Below, one piece after another: positions 1 to 8,681 of a DNA stretch of 64,000 nucleotides. Source of the stretch: Rhodanobacteraceae bacterium (GTDB taxonomy: Bacteria; Pseudomonadota; Gammaproteobacteria; Xanthomonadales; Rhodanobacteraceae); contig JAEUPP010000079.1 of NCBI GenBank assembly GCA_016790075.1, positions 1 through 64,000 of the forward strand, read 5' to 3'. Position 1 is the first letter of the stretch. The number at the start of each line of letters is the position of its first letter. Under the pieces are notes generated by a model, which did no database searches, was not told where the DNA came from, and saw only the letters and a program-made list of their open reading frames with translations. Made by a program: the position numbers and the translations under genes.

Positions 1-214
1 CAGGCCGTAGACGGCCGCAGACCTCGGGCCGTTCGGGCGAGTGGAAAATTGCGCAGCGGTTGTCATCGGTTAATTGTATACAACGCACACCGGCCGGCTT
101 GCCCCGCGGCATGCCGGGAATCGGCGAGGAAATCGACGGCGCGATGCAGCAGGCACCACAACTCGTGCGGCAGGCGTAACCGCCGCTGGCCGGGTGAAAT
201 GCCAGTGCACTCAT
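1..214 (-). CDS. YkgJ-family cysteine-cluster protein (partial, runs off window start)
   Basis: The gene begins at an ATG that overlaps the aroE stop codon (ATGA, 211-214) and is open to the window edge, so only the first 71 codons are visible. The protein carries an N-terminal cysteine cluster (CRTSCGACC) followed by the conserved text [18 protein letters not shown] and a further Cys-rich stretch (NRCAIF, RPEVCG). This is the pattern of the YkgJ / UPF0153 family of putative zinc- or iron-chelating cytoplasmic proteins, whose biochemical role is not established. The overlap implies translational coupling to aroE. The C-terminus lies outside the window. The family call is strong because motif order and spacing match; function is unknown. 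Confidence 0.85.
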   Translation of the reverse strand, partial: MSALAFHPASGGYACRTSCGACCIAPSISSPIPGMPRGKPAGVRCIQLTDDNRCAIFHSPERPEVCGRLRP

Positions 215-1053
215 GCCGCGTCCAGCAGGGCGCGAAGCTCGGCGTAGACTGCTTCGGTATCCGGTCGGCGGCCATGCCAGATGGCGAACGCTTCGGCAGC
301 CTGCTCCACGAGCATGCCCAGGCCATCGAACACATGGGCGGCACCGGCCGTACGGGCCCAGGCCAGAAACGCGGTTGCACTGCGCCCGTAGGAGAGGTCG
401 TAGCAAAGGGCACGCGGTGCGACGATGGCAAACGGCAATGCTATGTCCGTGCCCTGCACACCAGCGGAGGTGGCGTTGACGATGAAGTCCCAGCTGCCGG
501 CGTGGGCGAGGTCGTTCCAGTAGCGCACGTGTACCCGGCCCGGTTGGCCTATGCGGTCGGCGAGCGCGTCGGCGCGGTCGGCGTTGCGGTTGGCAAGCGT
601 CAGCGAACGTACGCCGGCGTCGAGCAGCGCGTAAGCCACCCCCTGTGCCGCGCCGCCGGAACCCAGCATGAGCAGGTCCCGGCCACGCAAATCCTGGCGG
701 TGCCGTTCGGCAAGATCAGCGACAAGGCCGGGGCCGTCGGTGTTGTGACCTCGCCAGCCGCCGCCTGCCAGGGGCTCCAGGGTATTGACGACGCCGGTGC
801 GTGCGGCGTAGTCGGACACCTGGGCACATCGGTCGAAGGCTAGCGTCTTGAGCGGCAAGGTGACATTGGCGCCGCCGCCACCGCCGCGGCGAAATGCATC
901 AAGTTGTACGGCGAAGGTTTCTGGCGGCGCGTCGATCGCTTCGTAGCTGAGTTCAATACTGGTCTGCTGGCCGAAGCGGCGATGGATGACCGGCGACAGC
1001 GAGTGGTGGATCGGATGGCCGAATACAGCGTGACGCGATGGGCTGTCGCTCAT
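211..1053 (-). CDS. aroE: Shikimate dehydrogenase (NADP+)
   Basis: This 280-residue cytoplasmic enzyme would reduce 3-dehydroshikimate to shikimate with NADPH in aromatic amino acid synthesis. The N-terminus has the shikimate-binding HSLSP (residues 17-21). NVTLPLK ends in the catalytic Lys69, and GHNTDG contains the partner Asp106. The glycine-rich dinucleotide loop GSGGAAQG (131-138) and the NADP-specific NRNADR (155-160) follow. The C-terminal [14 protein letters not shown] helix is also typical. Length matches the family. I chose the ATG at 1053 because the family begins a few residues before the FGHPI strand; longer in-frame upstream sequence is not conserved-looking. It is co-transcribed with the YkgJ-like gene and diverges from the S9 peptidase. 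Confidence 0.97.
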   Translation of the reverse strand: MSDSPSRHAVFGHPIHHSLSPVIHRRFGQQTSIELSYEAIDAPPETFAVQLDAFRRGGGGGANVTLPLKTLAFDRCAQVSDYAARTGVVNTLEPLAGGGWRGHNTDGPGLVADLAERHRQDLRGRDLLMLGSGGAAQGVAYALLDAGVRSLTLANRNADRADALADRIGQPGRVHVRYWNDLAHAGSWDFIVNATSAGVQGTDIALPFAIVAPRALCYDLSYGRSATAFLAWARTAGAAHVFDGLGMLVEQAAEAFAIWHGRRPDTEAVYAELRALLDAA

Positions 1054-1186
1054 GGGGATCTCCGCAGGTTGGGGCCATTCTACGTGCCGCCTGCCTCGCT
1101 GCGCCAAGCACATGACCATTGCCCGTTGTATTGCGCCGCGTTGCTGTGGAACCTGTGCGTTCCCTGAGCAACGAGGTCGAAGGAAC

Positions 1187-3247
1187 ATGCGTATATCCCG
1201 ATTGATTCTTGCCGCGGCGATCGCTGCGATCTGTGCGGGTCCGGCCATTGCGGAACCGGCGGCGGCCGATGCGGTAGAGCTGATTTCCCGTGATGCATTG
1301 TTCGGTAATCCAGAAAAGCTCGCCGTACAGATCAGCCCGGACGGCAAGTACCTGAGCTGGGTCGCGCCACTGGACGGGGTGCTCAATATCTGGGTTGCCC
1401 CGGCGGACGACCCGGCCAAGGCCAAGGCCGTCACCGACGACAAGGCGCGTGGCATCCGCAGTTATTTCTGGAGCTATCGCGGCGCTACCTTGCTGTATCT
1501 GCGCGACAGCGGGGGTGACGAGGACTTTCATCTGTTCGCGGTCGACGTCGGCAGCGGCACCAAGCGCGACCTGACGCCCTACCCGAAGACGCGCGCCATC
1601 TTCGTCCAGGGCAGTCATCTGCATCCGGACCACGTGCTAGTGGGCATGAATGATCGTGATCCGAAATGGCACGACCTCTACAAGGTGAACCTGGCCGACG
1701 GCAAGCGTGAGCTCGTGCAGAAGAACGAGCAGGAAATCGCTGGGTATTACACCGATCCGGAGCTGAAAGTGCGCCTGGCGCAGAAACAGCGCCCGGACGG
1801 TGGCCAGGACCTGCTCGAACCGGATGGCAAGGGCGGTTGGACCAAGGTCGGCGATATCCCGTTTGAAGACAGCCTGCTGACCGCTCCAATCGGCTATACC
1901 ACGGACGGCAAGACGCAATACATCGCCGATTCCCGCGGTCGCGACACTGCGGCGCTGCTGGCCATCGACACCGCAAGCGGCAAGAAAACCGTCGTTGCCG
2001 AAGACCGGCGGGCCGACGTGGGTGACACCATCATCACCGACCCCAAGACCGGCGTGGCCCAGGCGGTAGCGGTCAACTACGAACGTACGGACTGGAAAGT
2101 GCTGGACCCGGCGATCGCCAAGGACATTGAGACCCTGCGCAACATCGGACCGGGCACGTTCTTCGTCAACTCGCGCAGCCTGGACGACAAGCAATGGATC
2201 ATTGCCTACAGCGCGGCAGAACAGCCTGCCCTTTACTATCGCTACACACGGCAAGCCGGCGCCGGCGGCAAGCTCGAAAAACTGTTCTCGGCGCGCCCCG
2301 CACTGGACGGCAAGCCTCTGGTGCCGATGTGGCCGCAGCTGATCAAGTCACGCGACGGTCTGACCTTGGTCAGTTACCTGAGCCTGCCGTTGTCGGCGGA
2401 CCCGAACAAGGACGGCAAGGCCGACAAGCCAGTGCCGCTGGTACTGCTGGTCCACGGCGGACCCTGGGCGCGGGATGAGTACGGTTACATCAGTACACAC
2501 CAGTGGCTTGCCAATCGCGGTTATGCAGCGCTCAGCGTGAACTATCGCGGTTCTACCGGCTTCGGCAAGTCCTTTGTTTCCGCCGCGGACCGGCAGTGGG
2601 CTACCACGATGCACGACGACCTGATCGATGCGGTTGGCTGGGCCGTTACGAACAAGGTCACGCGCAAGGAAGACGTCGCGATCATGGGCGGCAGCTACGG
2701 TGGTTATGCCACGCTGGTAGGTCTGACCTTCACGCCTGATGCCTTCAAGTGCGGCGTTGACATCGTTGGACCCTCCAACCTCAATACCCTGCTCGCAACC
2801 ATTCCGCCGTACTGGGCTGCGTTCTTTGAGCAGTTTGCCAAGCGCGTCGGCGATCCGCGCACCGAGGACGGCAAGAAGCTCCTGGCCGAGCGTTCGCCGC
2901 TGACGCGTGTCGATGCGATCAAGAAACCGCTGTTGATTGGCCAGGGTGCGAACGACCCACGGGTCAAGCAGGACGAGAGTGACCAGATCGTCAAGGCAAT
3001 GAAGGCCAAGAACATTCCGGTGACCTACGTGCTGTTCCCGGACGAAGGCCATGGTTTTGCGCGGCCCGCGAACAGCAAGGCGTTCAATGCCGTCGCCGAG
3101 GGCTTCCTGTCGCAATGCCTGGGCGGTCGCGTGCAGCCGATCGGCGACGACTTCAAGGGATCGAGCATCAGTGTGCCGGAGGGGGCAGGCGCCATCCCCG
3201 GACTGACGGAGGCCTTGAAGGTGCACAAGCAGGAGGTCAGGAAATAA
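1187..3247 (+). CDS. Secreted S9-family (prolyl oligopeptidase-like) serine peptidase
   Basis: The 686-residue product has a Sec signal peptide (MRISRLILAAAIAAICAGPAIA) and should act in the periplasm or outside the cell. The N-terminal half is a beta-propeller with repeated D-G-K blades such as ISPDGKYLSW. The C-terminal alpha/beta hydrolase domain contains the HGGPW oxyanion motif. The nucleophile motif GGSYGGY gives Ser503, GANDPRV gives Asp590 and GHGF gives His622, so the triad is complete. The start at 1187 is preceded by GAAGGAAC and places the signal peptide at the extreme N-terminus. An in-frame opening back to 1052 is upstream of the signal peptide and unlikely to be used. Substrates are probably short peptides; specificity cannot be read from sequence. 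Confidence 0.95.
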   Translation: MRISRLILAAAIAAICAGPAIAEPAAADAVELISRDALFGNPEKLAVQISPDGKYLSWVAPLDGVLNIWVAPADDPAKAKAVTDDKARGIRSYFWSYRGATLLYLRDSGGDEDFHLFAVDVGSGTKRDLTPYPKTRAIFVQGSHLHPDHVLVGMNDRDPKWHDLYKVNLADGKRELVQKNEQEIAGYYTDPELKVRLAQKQRPDGGQDLLEPDGKGGWTKVGDIPFEDSLLTAPIGYTTDGKTQYIADSRGRDTAALLAIDTASGKKTVVAEDRRADVGDTIITDPKTGVAQAVAVNYERTDWKVLDPAIAKDIETLRNIGPGTFFVNSRSLDDKQWIIAYSAAEQPALYYRYTRQAGAGGKLEKLFSARPALDGKPLVPMWPQLIKSRDGLTLVSYLSLPLSADPNKDGKADKPVPLVLLVHGGPWARDEYGYISTHQWLANRGYAALSVNYRGSTGFGKSFVSAADRQWATTMHDDLIDAVGWAVTNKVTRKEDVAIMGGSYGGYATLVGLTFTPDAFKCGVDIVGPSNLNTLLATIPPYWAAFFEQFAKRVGDPRTEDGKKLLAERSPLTRVDAIKKPLLIGQGANDPRVKQDESDQIVKAMKAKNIPVTYVLFPDEGHGFARPANSKAFNAVAEGFLSQCLGGRVQPIGDDFKGSSISVPEGAGAIPGLTEALKVHKQEVRK

Positions 3248-3287
3248 GTCGGCAGGCGGCGCTTGTGCCTGGCGCGGCGCCGCCTCT

Positions 3288-3614
3288 TTACTGACCCGGA
3301 TCCAAGTACTGCGACGGCGGCGAACCCGCAGACCGCACGGGCGGCAATACTGGACGTGCCGCAGGCGCTGCAGGTGTCGCCGCAGGTCCGCGTTGCTGGG
3401 CGGCACGAGCCCGCACCGCGGCCAGCACTTCGGGCGTCAACAAGGCGGAATCGGGCCGCGCGGTGGACTCGATACGTGCGGCGGCAAACGCGAAAACGGC
3501 ACCGAGTCCACTGACGAAAGCAACAAACAGACTTAGCGCGAGCACACCCGGATGGCGGGTCGTGATCGCAAACACGAGTGCACCCAGCAGCAGCAACAGC
3601 CAGAAAAAACGCAT
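3288..3614 (-). CDS. Small membrane protein, two predicted transmembrane helices
   Basis: This 108-residue protein has two adjacent hydrophobic segments (about residues 2-17 and 22-47) and then a hydrophilic Ala/Pro-rich tail, presumably cytoplasmic or periplasmic. A good Shine-Dalgarno sequence (GGGGAG, 8 nt upstream) supports the ATG at 3614. It lies between the convergent end of the S9 peptidase gene and the divergent DUF4126 gene. I do not recognise a family. It is probably a real gene given the RBS and hydrophobic pattern, but no function can be assigned. Confidence 0.7.
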   Translation of the reverse strand: MRFFWLLLLLGALVFAITTRHPGVLALSLFVAFVSGLGAVFAFAAARIESTARPDSALLTPEVLAAVRARAAQQRGPAATPAAPAARPVLPPVRSAGSPPSQYLDPGQ

Positions 3615-3758
3615 TCGATCAACTCCCCGCGCCGTTGCGGCCCGCGAATCATAGCCCAGGTACCCGGGGCCGCCGGTTGCCGATTGTACGGCTTGATGTA
3701 CCGCCGGTTCGGGGCGAGTATCGGCGCCGTTGGCAATAACGCAGGCAGGGTTGCGGTC

Positions 3759-4367
3759 ATGGATCTAGTGCAATCGATGGCGCTGGCGACCGGTCTGGCC
3801 TGGGCCAGCGGATTCCGTCTCTATGCGGCGGTGCTGTTGCTCGGTCTGCTAGGCCGGTTTGAGGTCATTACCTTGCCGCCGGGACTCGCCCTGCTGCAGG
3901 ACGACTGGGTGCTCTGGGTCGCCGGCATTCTCGCCGTTGGTGAATTCCTGGCAGACAAGGTGCCGGCATTCGATTCGTTCTGGGACACGTTGCATACCTT
4001 CGTGCGTATTCCCGCCGGGGCGCTGCTGTCCTGGGGAGTGTTCCACGATGCGACGCCGGCGATTCAGCTCGCTGCGGGGCTGCTGGGCGGCACGATTGCC
4101 TCAGGCACGCATCTGACCAAGGCGGGTACACGCGCGCTGATCAATACCTCACCGGAACCGTTTACGAACTGGGGCGCGAGTATTGGCGAAGACCTGACCC
4201 TGCTCGGCGGACTGTATCTGATGTATCACCAGCCCTGGCTGTTCCTGCTGCTGCTGGCCGCGTTCCTGCTGCTGGTGGCCTGGCTGCTGCCCAAACTCTG
4301 GCGCGGCTTGCGTCGCCTCTGGCAGCGCTGGCGCGGTGTGTCGCCGGATGTTGCAGCTGTGCCCTGA
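3759..4367 (+). CDS. DUF4126-domain integral membrane protein
   Basis: The 202-residue protein is almost entirely hydrophobic, with about five to six membrane helices. It has the DUF4126 signature: a start close to ATGLAWASGFRLYA, the GEFLADKVPAFDSFWD block, and the GTIASGTHLTKAGTRALIN segment followed by EPFTNWGASIGED. The ATG at 3759 gives the usual family length; in-frame sequence upstream to 3552 looks non-coding. The family's biochemical role is unknown. The gene is divergent from the small membrane protein and followed 45 bp later by the radical SAM gene in the same direction, which may be co-transcribed. Confidence 0.88.
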   Translation: MDLVQSMALATGLAWASGFRLYAAVLLLGLLGRFEVITLPPGLALLQDDWVLWVAGILAVGEFLADKVPAFDSFWDTLHTFVRIPAGALLSWGVFHDATPAIQLAAGLLGGTIASGTHLTKAGTRALINTSPEPFTNWGASIGEDLTLLGGLYLMYHQPWLFLLLLAAFLLLVAWLLPKLWRGLRRLWQRWRGVSPDVAAVP

Positions 4368-4412
4368 GGGCATCGCAGCAAGTGCGACTATGCGGAAGCA
4401 AAGTGGCGCGCC

Positions 4413-5501
4413 ATGCCTTCCTCGCTGAACAAACCCAACCGCATCAAGGGCCGCGGCAGCCGCGGGAATCCGGCTGGCCGCTTTGAAGTCACCACGTGCG
4501 AGGCGGTAGATGATGGCTGGTACCAGGATGGTGAACCCGCTGCCGCGCCACGCACCAGCGTCAGTGAAGAGCGTGCACGCCAGCTCATTACGACAAACGC
4601 GTCACCCGATGTGCCCTTTGATGCATCGATCAATCCCTACCGCGGCTGCGAGCACGGCTGTGCCTACTGCTATGCGCGGCCTTCGCATGCGTTTCTGAAT
4701 CTGTCGCCAGGGTTGGACTTCGAGACCCGGTTGTTCGCCAAGACCAATGCGGCTGAGGTACTGCGCAAGGATCTGTCCAGGCGCGGCTATCGATGCACGG
4801 CGATCAATCTGGGCGCCAACACCGATTGCTATCAGCCAATCGAAAAGCGCTACCGCATCACGCGGCAGATTCTCGAACTGCTCAACGCCTGCAACCACCC
4901 CTGCACCATCATCACCAAGAACGCGCTGATCGAGCGTGACATTGATCTTCTTGCCGCGATGGCCAGCCGCCGGCTGGTCCATGTATTCGTCAGCGTGACT
5001 TCGCTGGACAACAAGCTCAGCAGCCGGCTGGAGCCGCGGGCGAGCGCTCCGCATCGGCGTATCCAGGCCATCGCCGCACTGACCGCCGCTGGCATACCAA
5101 CCAGCGTCAATGTCGCGCCCATCATTCCGGCCCTTACCGATCATTGGATCGAAACCATCATCGAGCAGGCGGCAAGCGCGGGTGCTGTGAGCGCCGGCTA
5201 TACCGTGCTTCGCCTGCCCTGGGAGCTGAAGCAGCTCTGGGAAGACTGGCTCGAAACGCACTATCCCGAGCGTAAGCAGCATGTGCTCAGCGTACTGCGT
5301 GATATCCGCGGCGGCGAACTCAACGAACCACGTTTTGGTTTCCGCATGCGCGGCGAGGGGCCGTTTGCAGAACTGATCCGCAACCGCCTGACCCTGGCCT
5401 GCCGAAAACACGGGATCCAGCGCCGTGCGAATCTTGATCTCGATTGCAGCCAGTTCGTGCCACCGCGGGTGGTTTCGGGGCAGGGGGAGTTATTCGGCTA
5501 G
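4413..5501 (+). CDS. PA0069-family radical SAM protein
   Basis: The 362-residue protein contains a radical SAM cluster motif CEHGCAYCYAR (Cys79, Cys83, Cys86), the C-x3-C-x2-C arrangement that binds a [4Fe-4S] cluster and S-adenosylmethionine. The flanking text (PYRGCEHGC, LGANTDCYQPIE, TKNALIERDIDLL, SVTSLDNKLSSRLEPRA) is that of the PA0069 / SplB-related family. Members are common in proteobacteria, but their substrate is not established; spore photoproduct lyase is a distant relative only. Length is normal, and the ATG at 4413 precedes the conserved KGRGSRGNP segment, a hallmark of the family's N-terminus. Confidence 0.93.
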   Translation: MPSSLNKPNRIKGRGSRGNPAGRFEVTTCEAVDDGWYQDGEPAAAPRTSVSEERARQLITTNASPDVPFDASINPYRGCEHGCAYCYARPSHAFLNLSPGLDFETRLFAKTNAAEVLRKDLSRRGYRCTAINLGANTDCYQPIEKRYRITRQILELLNACNHPCTIITKNALIERDIDLLAAMASRRLVHVFVSVTSLDNKLSSRLEPRASAPHRRIQAIAALTAAGIPTSVNVAPIIPALTDHWIETIIEQAASAGAVSAGYTVLRLPWELKQLWEDWLETHYPERKQHVLSVLRDIRGGELNEPRFGFRMRGEGPFAELIRNRLTLACRKHGIQRRANLDLDCSQFVPPRVVSGQGELFG

Positions 5502-5656
5502 GCAGTAGTCCGTCGCCTCGCCGGATCTGACTTCTGCGGCGGCAGTTCGTCGTTCACCCTGCGGAAAAGTAAAAAACCTGCATGCCGGGGTGGCATGTCT
5601 CTCGTCTGCACGGTTTTGCGTACTGACCTGCTACGTTTCATTGACGGAGAAGGCAG

Positions 5657-6985
5657 ATGAGAAGCGTGAACACCTGGTTATTGGCACTTTTGCTCGCCTG
5701 CGGCATGACCACGGCAGCAGCAGCCATTCCGGGAGAACTCGACCCTGGCTTCGGCGCCGGTGGTATCCGGCGCACGAGTTATGGCGACAACGCAGGGGCC
5801 GACGACCTCGTCGTCGATCGCTATGGATTTGTTTACACGGCCGGAACCAGCACGACGGCGGGGGTGACGCGTCCCGTGCTCGCCAAGTACAAGCCCGACG
5901 GCAATCTCGACACGAGTTTCGGCAGCGGCGGGATCGTCACACCGGCTTCTGTGCCGGCGAATGTCGCGGCGTACAGCGCGCTCACGTCCTACCAGGGCAC
6001 GCTTTACCAGATGATTGCAACTGAAGACAAATTACATGTTTACGCCTTCTCTACAAATGGCATTCCTCAATCCTGGTTTGGTACCGGCGGCGTAGCGAGC
6101 TTCACGGTCGGCGCAAACATCTTTCCCGTATTCGACATTGCGCAGTGGGGAAACTACCTGGCCATGGCCGCCAGCGCGCGCAATCCGGCGACCGGGAACC
6201 TTGACTTCGTCGTCGTGGAGTTGACTCTGGGCGGAGCCCCGGTTGCGGGTTTTGGAACCGGCGGTATCGCCTACTCACGGCTCTGGACTGGCGCCGGCGC
6301 GCGCAATCGCCTCACCGGCATCCTGTTCCAGCCAGACGGCCGCATCGTCGCTGCGGGCCGCAGCGCAAAGCCGGGTGAGCGTTACGACTTCGTCGCCGTG
6401 CGTTATCGCTACAACGGCATACCGGATGCGACCTTCGGTGTCGGGGGCTTCAGTGTGATCGACTTCAGCGCCGGCGACGACTATGGGCGCCGCATCGCGC
6501 AGCGCAAGGACGGACGTTTTGTGATCGCCGGCAGCACCTGTGGCGCGCCCGATCCAGTCACCGGCTACAGCCATTGCCGTGTGGGGACGGCCGGCATCAG
6601 GAACGATGGCAGCCTCGATCCCGCCTATGGTGGCCTGGGGCGCTTCCTGCAGGACATTGGCGGTGGCGGTGCCATCGTGACCGATCTGATATTCGACGAA
6701 CTTGAGCGTCCCATCATCGTCGGTCAGCATCCTGAAGCCGCGCCTGCCGACACTGGCCCAGACCGGACCAAGGCCTTCGTCATGCGCCTGCGCAGCACCG
6801 GCGGGCTGGACGGATCCTATCTTGGCGGCGGCTGGGCGGATTTCAGCTACGGTCATGAAAGCAGCTCCAATGGCGGAGTAAAACGTTACCCGGGCATCGG
6901 CATCGTTACGGCGGGGACCACGACCAGCGTCCTCGATCCGTCCACCGTTGTGGGGCCTATGACGGTGGCGCGGCATGTGAACTGA
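5657..6985 (+). CDS. Secreted delta-60-repeat protein
   Basis: The 442-residue product starts with a signal peptide (residues 1 to about 25, ending in ATAAAA-type small residues before IPGELDPGF). It contains repeated blocks of the form LDPGFGAGGI, LDTSFGSGGI, PDATFGVGGF and LDPAYGGLGR, together with FQPDGRIVAAG. These match the delta-60 repeat, which in other proteins forms extracellular beta-propeller-like structures. The start is supported by GACGGAGAAGGCAG immediately upstream. The gene stands alone, with a strong hairpin terminator downstream. The ligand or role is unknown. Confidence 0.85.
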   Translation: MRSVNTWLLALLLACGMTTAAAAIPGELDPGFGAGGIRRTSYGDNAGADDLVVDRYGFVYTAGTSTTAGVTRPVLAKYKPDGNLDTSFGSGGIVTPASVPANVAAYSALTSYQGTLYQMIATEDKLHVYAFSTNGIPQSWFGTGGVASFTVGANIFPVFDIAQWGNYLAMAASARNPATGNLDFVVVELTLGGAPVAGFGTGGIAYSRLWTGAGARNRLTGILFQPDGRIVAAGRSAKPGERYDFVAVRYRYNGIPDATFGVGGFSVIDFSAGDDYGRRIAQRKDGRFVIAGSTCGAPDPVTGYSHCRVGTAGIRNDGSLDPAYGGLGRFLQDIGGGGAIVTDLIFDELERPIIVGQHPEAAPADTGPDRTKAFVMRLRSTGGLDGSYLGGGWADFSYGHESSSNGGVKRYPGIGIVTAGTTTSVLDPSTVVGPMTVARHVN

Positions 6986-7112
6986 GTTGTCCGAAAGGGC
7001 TCAGGCATGTACTTGCAGCACTTCCGGGTTGAAGCCTGAATCCGCTCTGGAAAAATGACGGCGTGAACGTCACCGTATTAGCCGACGTCGGACAGTTCAT
7101 TTGCGAACTGCG

Positions 7113-7151
7113 ACGGGCACGCCCGCCACCCGTGATGGCGGGCGTGCCCGT
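7113..7151. terminator. Bidirectional hairpin terminator
   Basis: A perfect 16-bp inverted repeat (arms 7113-7128 and 7136-7151) with a 7-nt loop lies between the convergent delta-60 gene and the NTF2-like gene. The stem is very GC-rich and has no long T tract, so termination is inferred from stem strength and position. Confidence 0.7.
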
Positions 7152-7180
7152 ATCTTTCCAGCAGCAACTCCGGAAACAGG

Positions 7181-7627
7181 CTATTGCGCTGCCGGTTTAC
7201 GCCGGCCGTTCCACGACTTGCTGAAGATCATCCATTTCCCGTCGATCTTGGACAGTGCCAGGTAATCCAGTCCCTCCCAGCCCGGATAGTCGAGCATTAC
7301 CTTGACGACGGCGGCATTTCCGCTCACATCCAGGATTTCGTAGCTTCGTTTGCGCTGGGCTTCGTCGTCGGCCGGCTTGCCGTCGAATCCCTTTGCCCAT
7401 TCTTCGGCGGTTTGCGTCATCACCTGATTTCTGGACGTTGAATAGCCGAGCACCACCCCGTCTTTTCTGAGTACTTCCTGGATCAGGTTGGGGTCACTGG
7501 TTTCAAACGCGCGCATCAACTTCTTCATCGCCTGGTCTACGGCGTCGCGTTCGCCGCTCTGCGCCAGGGCGAACGTTGGGAGAAGCAGGGCGATCGTGAG
7601 AACGATGGAGCGGATCGTGATTTGCAT
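7181..7627 (-). CDS. Secreted nuclear transport factor 2 / SnoaL-like protein
   Basis: The 148-residue protein has a signal peptide (cleavage probably after residue 22, LLPTFALA-QS). It is followed by a single NTF2-like cone domain: a helical start (DAVDQAMKKLMRAFETSD), LIQEVLRKDGVVLGYS, and a terminal beta-sheet ending KIDGKWMIFSKSWNGR. This resembles the lumazine-binding / DUF4440-like secreted proteins. The ATG has a clear Shine-Dalgarno (AAGGACA). It is probably a small-molecule-binding protein; no catalytic residues can be assigned. It may share a transcript with the DJ-1-like gene upstream on the same strand. Confidence 0.8.
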   Translation of the reverse strand: MQITIRSIVLTIALLLPTFALAQSGERDAVDQAMKKLMRAFETSDPNLIQEVLRKDGVVLGYSTSRNQVMTQTAEEWAKGFDGKPADDEAQRKRSYEILDVSGNAAVVKVMLDYPGWEGLDYLALSKIDGKWMIFSKSWNGRRKPAAQ

Positions 7628-7707
7628 GGCTGTCCTTGTATTTGCTGGTCTTGTTGAAAGGATCAGCGCGACCTGATGGTGCCGCGCGGGAGGGGTTGCC
7701 GGTGTGG

Positions 7708-8652
7708 CTAGTTTTTTGTCGCACGGCGGTCTGGTTGCGGATCAGCCTGTGTGCGAAGAATGTCGACGACGGCCTGCGCGACGGGCTTTGCCGATGGGTA
7801 GTTCTGGCCCGTTACTACTCTGCCGTCGATTTCGACATGCGATTGATCGCGATCTGACACACGGAAGGAGCCGCCGCGCGACTCAACCGTTTTCCGGATC
7901 AGGAACGGGAATTCCCGGAAGTAGGCCGCATCCTGTTCTTCGTACTCTTCGGGGAAGCCGGTAATGCGCTTGCCTGCTACCAGGTGCTGGCCGTTGGCAA
8001 GCCTGAGGTTCAGGATGCCGGCCGTTCCGTGGCATACCGCCGAAACGACTCCGCCATTGCGCTCGTACACCTGCATGGCGATAGCTTGCAGTGCCGGATT
8101 CTCCGGCACACCGTAGATGGCATTGCTGCCGCCAACGTAGTACACGGCACGGTACTGCGCGGCATCGACCTGACTGGGTTTGGCCGTGCTGCGCAGCCCC
8201 TGCATGATGCGCTCGTCCTTCAGGCGGGGCTCCATGTCCTTGCTGACATAGCTGTCGAGGATAGGCACGGCCCCACCATCGGGTGAGACGAAGTCCACGG
8301 GGTAGCCCGCGGCCTGGAATACGTCCCAGGCATTCACCACCTCGCCAAAGCTGATGCTGGCTGGCAGCGCTGACGCGCCGTGGACCGTACTGCTGGCGAG
8401 GATGAACAGGATGCGTCCTGGGCCGGTGCGAGCGGGTTTTCCGGCGTCGGCCTTTGCGCTGAAGCGGTGAGTGTCAGCTTGTACGGCGGCTACGCCGGAT
8501 GGCGGGTGCGCGGCGCGGCTATGCGCGGAAGCGCCGGAGCCGGCATGGGCGCCGGGCGCGCTGCCCAGCCAAACCAACAGCAGGGTAAGGAGATAGGGGA
8601 TGAAGCGGGGTTTGCGCATCTGTACGAGCCCGGCAGGAAGGGGCTCGAACAC
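7708..8652 (-). CDS. Exported DJ-1/PfpI (class I glutamine amidotransferase-like) protein
   Basis: The 314-residue protein has an N-terminal hydrophobic export signal (about residues 17-37). A DJ-1/PfpI domain follows from about residue 78, containing the nucleophile elbow VSAVCHGTAGI with Cys207-His208, and YYVGGSNAIYG and TGFPEEYE further support the Hsp31-like subgroup. The fold usually acts as a glyoxalase/deglycase or chaperone, but the exact activity is not predictable. The GTG at 8652 has a Shine-Dalgarno (GGAAGAA) and is used here; an ATG at 8619 is an alternative giving a tighter signal peptide. It lies just downstream of the AraC-type regulator on the same strand, suggesting the two are functionally linked. 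Confidence 0.85.
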   Translation of the reverse strand: MFEPLPAGLVQMRKPRFIPYLLTLLLVWLGSAPGAHAGSGASAHSRAAHPPSGVAAVQADTHRFSAKADAGKPARTGPGRILFILASSTVHGASALPASISFGEVVNAWDVFQAAGYPVDFVSPDGGAVPILDSYVSKDMEPRLKDERIMQGLRSTAKPSQVDAAQYRAVYYVGGSNAIYGVPENPALQAIAMQVYERNGGVVSAVCHGTAGILNLRLANGQHLVAGKRITGFPEEYEEQDAAYFREFPFLIRKTVESRGGSFRVSDRDQSHVEIDGRVVTGQNYPSAKPVAQAVVDILRTQADPQPDRRATKN

Positions 8653-8681
8653 TACGTAATTTCTTCCGGATCAATGTGTTG